Of a DNA stretch of 7,252 nt, positions 4,437 to 7,252 are shown in pieces; position 1 is the first letter of the stretch; every line of letters begins with the position of its first letter. Under the pieces are notes generated by a model that was not told the origin of the DNA, made no database searches, and saw nothing but the letters and a program-made list of their open reading frames with translations. This stretch comes from an uncultured Eubacteriales bacterium (GTDB lineage Bacteria > Bacillota > Clostridia > Christensenellales > CAG-138), in the NCBI GenBank assembly GCA_900550525.1, contig URSN01000098.1:1-7252 (forward strand). Reading direction: 5' to 3'. Made by a program: the position numbers and the translations under genes.

Positions 4437-6374
4437 ATGGACGCTTTTTTCCATCATTCGCGCCTGCCGCGCTTTCGAAGCCCGCAGGGCGCGGCCCCGT
4501 GCGGGAGCCGCGTGACCGTCGCCGCGGCGTGCGGCGGCGCGCTGCAGGGCGCGCAGGTATTCCTGCGGCTCTGGCAGGACGGCGTGGGCGAGCGGCTGCT
4601 GCCCATGCAGGAGCGGGACGGCCTGCTGCGCGCCGAGGTGGCGCTGCCGGACACGCCCTGCCTGATCTGGTATTTTTTTGTCATCCATACGGCGGATGGG
4701 CATACGTTTTACTATGGCGGCAGCAGCGGGCCGGGCGCGCTGTACAAGCACGAACCGCCTGCCTGGCGCATCACGGTATACCGCGGCGCGTTCACCACGC
4801 CCGCCTGGTTTTGCGAGGGCATCGCCTACCAGATCTTCCCGGACCGTTTCTGCCGCAGCAGCTGGGAGGCGATGTACGAGCGCGCGGGGGCGCACCGCGC
4901 CCGCGGCCGCCGCGTGCGCCTGCACGACCGCTGGTCGGAGGAGCCCGTCTACCGCCCGGCCCCGGGCGAGGCGGATTACGTGCCGGACGATTATTTCGGC
5001 GGCGACCTCAACGGCATCCGCCAAAAGCTCCCCTACCTGCAATCGCTGGGCGTGACGTGCCTGTACCTCAACCCGGTGTTCGAGGCGGCGAGCAACCACC
5101 GCTACAACACCGCCGACTACCGCGCCATCGACCCGCTGCTGGGCACGGAGGAGGAGTTCGCCGCCCTGTGCGCCGAGGCGCGCGCGCTGGGCATGCGCGT
5201 CATGCTCGACGGCGTGTTCTCGCACACCGGCAGTGACAGCCGCTATTTCGACCGCTTTGGCCGCTATGAGGACGTCGGCGCGTTTGAAAGCCAGGCCTCG
5301 CCCTATTATCCCTGGTATTCGTTCCGCCGCTGGCCGGACGAGTACGCCTGCTGGTGGAACTTCCCCACGCTGCCGAACGTGCAGGAGATGACGCCCTCGT
5401 ACGCGACGTTCATCGCCGGGGAGGACGGCGTGCTGGCGCACTGGGCGGCCCGCGGGGCCACGAGCTGGCGGCTGGACGTGGCGGACGAGCTGCCGGACGC
5501 GTTCATCCGCCTGCTGCGCAGCCGCGTCAAGGCGCTCGACCCGGAGGGCGTGCTGCTGGGCGAGGTCTGGGAGGATTGCAGCGACAAGCAGGGGCCCGAG
5601 GGGCGGCGCGGCTACGTCAACGGCGACGAGCTCGACAGCGCGATGAACTATCCGTTTGCTAACGCCGTGCTGGATTTCCTGCTGGAGCGCTGCGACGCGC
5701 CCGCCCTTGCCGGGCGGCTGATGGCGCAGCGGGAGTGGTACCCCGCGCCGTTCTACCGCGCGTGCCTGAACCTGCTCTCCTCGCACGATATCGTGCGCGC
5801 GATCACGGCGCTCTCCGGCGCGCCGGGGCGCGACGAGCTCACGCGCGCGCAGCAGGCGGCCTATACGCCCGCGCCGGAGCAGGCGCGCCTGGGGCGCGAG
5901 CGGTTCATGCTGGCCACGGCGATCCAGATGTTCTGCCCCGGCGTGCCGTGCGTCTACTATGGCGACGAGGCGGGCGTGACCGGCATGGCCGACCCGTTCA
6001 ACCGCCGCACGTACCCGTGGGGCGGGGAGGACCGCGCGGTGCAGGCGCGCGTGGCCGCGCTCATGCGGCTCAGGCGCGACCTTGCCGCGCGGCGCGCCGG
6101 CCGCTGCCGCATGGGCGCGCTTTCACCCGCGGTGTTCGGCGTCGTCCGCTATACCGACGGCGGCGAGCTGGCGCTGCTGCTGGAGAACCGGGGGGATGCG
6201 CCGTGTACGGTGCAGCCGGCGCAGGAGCTGTTTGCAGAGGGGCCGGACGCGGACGCGCCCATGCCGCTGGACGGCCCCTGCACGGACGAGGAGGGCCGCG
6301 CCTGTGCGCCGCTTGCGGACGCGCCGCTGACCGTGCCGCCCCATGCGGCCCTGATCCGCATCCGCCGCGCATAG
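4437..6374 (+). CDS. GH13 alpha-glycosidase, neopullulanase/cyclomaltodextrinase-like
   Basis: The 645-residue enzyme hydrolyses alpha-glucan links in maltodextrins, cyclodextrins or pullulan fragments. Residues 25-120 form an N-terminal beta-rich (Ig-like) domain, followed by the catalytic (beta/alpha)8 barrel and a C-terminal beta domain after about 545. The GH13 regions are intact: YFGGDLNGI and NHRYNTADY typical of this group, DGVFSH (258-263), WRLDVADELPD with nucleophile Asp347, LLGEVWED with acid/base Glu376, and NLLSSHD with Asp451. WWNFPTLPNV and PCVYYGDEAGVTGMADPFNRR also match neopullulanase-like enzymes. There is no signal peptide, so it should act in the cytoplasm on imported oligosaccharides; no transporter is nearby. 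The start is uncertain: ATG 4437 is chosen because an extended -10 lies 6 bases before it, while ATG 4419 would add six residues. A gene 29 bases downstream may be cotranscribed. The GH13 subfamily cannot be fixed by eye. Confidence 0.95.
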   Translation: MDAFFHHSRLPRFRSPQGAAPCGSRVTVAAACGGALQGAQVFLRLWQDGVGERLLPMQERDGLLRAEVALPDTPCLIWYFFVIHTADGHTFYYGGSSGPGALYKHEPPAWRITVYRGAFTTPAWFCEGIAYQIFPDRFCRSSWEAMYERAGAHRARGRRVRLHDRWSEEPVYRPAPGEADYVPDDYFGGDLNGIRQKLPYLQSLGVTCLYLNPVFEAASNHRYNTADYRAIDPLLGTEEEFAALCAEARALGMRVMLDGVFSHTGSDSRYFDRFGRYEDVGAFESQASPYYPWYSFRRWPDEYACWWNFPTLPNVQEMTPSYATFIAGEDGVLAHWAARGATSWRLDVADELPDAFIRLLRSRVKALDPEGVLLGEVWEDCSDKQGPEGRRGYVNGDELDSAMNYPFANAVLDFLLERCDAPALAGRLMAQREWYPAPFYRACLNLLSSHDIVRAITALSGAPGRDELTRAQQAAYTPAPEQARLGRERFMLATAIQMFCPGVPCVYYGDEAGVTGMADPFNRRTYPWGGEDRAVQARVAALMRLRRDLAARRAGRCRMGALSPAVFGVVRYTDGGELALLLENRGDAPCTVQPAQELFAEGPDADAPMPLDGPCTDEEGRACAPLADAPLTVPPHAALIRIRRA

Positions 6375-6403
6375 CGCGCTCAATTATAAGGAGGGAAACG
6401 GGC

Positions 6404-6853
6404 ATGTTCCAACCGCCGCGCATCCTCGTGGACGCGCTCAACAGGGCGCTGCTGATCCTGGCGCTCGTGGCCGGGCTCATCTCGCTGTTCTTTGCCTACG
6501 GCACCGTCCCGCGCCTGATCTGCACGGGCGTGCTGGCCGCGTGCATCCTGCTGGCCGTGTTCCGGCTGTTCTCGGCCAACCGGGCCCGCCGCGCGCAGGA
6601 GAACCAGCGCTTTTTGACCATGATCACCGCCGTGCGGGAGTTCTTCCGCCGTCCGCGCAGCGCCAAAACCGCGCGCGCGCCGCGCGAGCGCCGCGCCCGC
6701 CGCGCGCGCAAAAATCCCACCTGGAGCGAGATCAAGCACTACAAATACCTCATCTGCCCACAGTGCACGCAGCGGCTGCGCGTGCCGCGCGGCAAGGGCC
6801 GGCTGATCGTCACCTGCACGCGCTGCGGCAACCGGTTTGAAACGAAGAGTTGA
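6404..6853 (+). CDS. Two-helix membrane protein with C-terminal zinc ribbon, function unknown
   Basis: This 149-residue protein has two predicted membrane helices (about 12-32 and 37-56) joined by a very short turn, giving both ends on one side. The strongly basic segment at 82-103, rich in Arg and Lys, places the C terminus in the cytoplasm. The end carries a treble-clef or zinc-ribbon-like unit: YLICPQC (Cys118 and Cys121), then RLRVPRGKGRLIVTCTRCG (Cys138 and Cys141) and FETKS. The four cysteines in two CxxC pairs should bind one zinc. The RVPRGKG spacer is, as I recall it, common in unnamed clostridial proteins of this shape. The ATG follows AAGGAGG (6388-6394) at 9 bases. The gene begins 29 bases after the glycosidase stop without an obvious promoter or terminator, so it may share that transcript, though no functional link is evident. 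I assign no function. Confidence 0.85.
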   Translation: MFQPPRILVDALNRALLILALVAGLISLFFAYGTVPRLICTGVLAACILLAVFRLFSANRARRAQENQRFLTMITAVREFFRRPRSAKTARAPRERRARRARKNPTWSEIKHYKYLICPQCTQRLRVPRGKGRLIVTCTRCGNRFETKS

Positions 6854-6877
6854 ACTTGCCCGGCATTGTGGTATACT
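6850..6877 (+). promoter_or_regulatory. Promoter of the DUF1858 gene
   Basis: TTGAAC (6850-6855) and TATACT (6872-6877) are separated by 16 bases, with TGG before the -10 (extended -10). The -35 overlaps the TGA stop of the zinc-ribbon gene. The 11-base core TGGTATACTAA (6869-6879) is identical to that of the carboxypeptidase promoter. The expected start is near 6884, giving a leader of about 34 bases. Confidence 0.82.
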
Positions 6878-6917
6878 AAGGGCACAACGAAACAATGGAT
6901 CAAAGGAGGCACCACAT

Positions 6918-7112
6918 ATGATCACCAAGGATATGACCATCCAGAGCATCCTCGAGCACCACGAGGACATCGCCCCCATCCTGATGGCGTCCGGCATGCA
7001 CTGCCTCGGCTGCGCGATGGCGCACGGCGAGACGCTTGAGCAGGCCTGCGCCGTGCACGGCATCGACGTGGACGCGCTCGTGCAGCAGATCAACGACGTC
7101 CTGGGCGAGTAA
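6918..7112 (+). CDS. DUF1858 protein (hybrid-cluster-protein-associated redox disulfide domain)
   Basis: This 64-residue protein is a single DUF1858 domain. It opens with the family's MITKDMTIQSILE pattern, in which the stretch ending PILMASGMHC leads into the CLGC motif (Cys29 and Cys32), then AHGETLEQACAVHGID with a third cysteine at 44. The family is short, soluble and cytoplasmic. In anaerobes it is often found near, or fused to, hybrid cluster proteins and other redox enzymes, and the CxxC is thought to act as a redox disulfide or metal site. Here no hybrid cluster protein is in the window and the gene is transcribed alone. The ATG follows AAAGGAGG (6902-6909) at 8 bases. It has its own promoter, and a terminator begins 5 bases after the stop. 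The length and cysteine spacing are complete for the family, and the specific partner is unknown. Confidence 0.93.
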   Translation: MITKDMTIQSILEHHEDIAPILMASGMHCLGCAMAHGETLEQACAVHGIDVDALVQQINDVLGE

Positions 7113-7117
7113 GCGCA

Positions 7118-7151
7118 ACGCCCCGCAGCCGCCGCTGCGGGGCGTCTTGTT
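7118..7151 (+). terminator. Terminator of the DUF1858 gene
   Basis: A 12-bp perfect stem (ACGCCCCGCAGC at 7118-7129 with GCTGCGGGGCGT at 7134-7145) closes a CGCC loop and is followed by CTTGTT. The U-tract is short and interrupted, but the stem is strong and sits right after the stop codon. A T-rich stretch continues at 7161-7190. Confidence 0.85.
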
Positions 7152-7183
7152 GGTCTGCATTCTTTTTCCGGTAGTTTTTTTCT

Positions 7184-7233
7184 GTTCTTTCTTTTCTTTC
7201 GGGAAAAGAAAAGAAAGAACCAAAGAAAAGAAA
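7184..7233. repeat. Inverted repeat of AAAGAAAAG type, candidate dispersed intergenic element
   Basis: GTTCTTTCTTTTCTTT (7184-7199) pairs perfectly over 16 bp with AAAGAAAAGAAAGAAC (7205-7220) around a CGGGA loop. AAAGAAAAGAAA then recurs as a direct repeat at 7222-7233. This A/G-versus-C/T block is very unlike its GC-rich surroundings and continues to a G-rich run (GGGGAGGGGG, 7241-7250) at the window edge. Similar TTTCTTTTCTTT blocks recur, as I recall, in intergenic regions of some Clostridia. Whether it is a repeat family in this genome cannot be seen from one copy. Confidence 0.6.
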
Positions 7234-7252
7234 CCTTATCGGGGAGGGGGAT

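Noticed and set aside
4239..5786. 515-codon minus-strand open frame opposite the glycosidase
   Set aside because: It is a shadow of the GH13 gene, whose catalytic residues are all intact in the plus frame. No family signature is visible in the antisense product.

Overview
The window is very GC-rich DNA in which third codon positions are almost always G or C. The genes have bacterial sigma-A-type promoters, strong AGGAGG-type ribosome binding sites and Rho-independent hairpins. The gene content is a penicillin-binding D-Ala-D-Ala carboxypeptidase, a 'reverse' rubrerythrin with its rubredoxin domain at the N terminus, a DUF1858 redox-disulfide protein and a GH13 alpha-glycosidase without a signal peptide. 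Together these point to a strictly anaerobic, high-GC member of the Clostridia, perhaps a gut Christensenellales or Oscillospirales relative. That placement is an inference and was not tested by any search.

Layout. At 1-661 (minus) is the N-terminal part of a secreted D,D-carboxypeptidase (peptidase S11) that runs off the left edge. It diverges from a plus-strand pair, reverse rubrerythrin (812-1354) and deoC (1361-2011), that is probably one transcript. The two promoters stand back to back between 706 and 773. deoC converges on a minus-strand P-loop NTPase of the THEP1/NTPase_1 type (2207-2731). A hairpin at 2048-2073 between them has its U-tract on the minus-strand side. A second divergent region (2732-2979) separates the NTPase from a membrane-anchored protein with two peptidoglycan-binding repeats (2980-3894), which ends at a strong terminator.

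From 3972 to about 4436 there is no credible gene. The first half is a C-rich tract with about 20 CCC runs, giving several G-quadruplex motifs on the minus strand. The second half carries an imperfect 37-bp direct repeat. Next come a cytoplasmic GH13 neopullulanase/cyclomaltodextrinase-like enzyme (4437-6374), which looks leaderless, a small two-helix membrane protein with a C-terminal zinc ribbon (6404-6853), and a DUF1858 protein (6918-7112) with its own extended -10 promoter. The window ends in a terminator and an A/G-versus-C/T inverted repeat that looks like a dispersed intergenic element.

Together the genes suggest ordinary housekeeping: cell-wall trimming and wall binding, peroxide detoxification, deoxyribose-phosphate catabolism and intracellular maltodextrin breakdown. 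I found no convincing undescribed multi-gene system. The points most worth checking are non-coding: the G-quadruplex tract, the apparently leaderless glycosidase start and the terminal inverted repeat.
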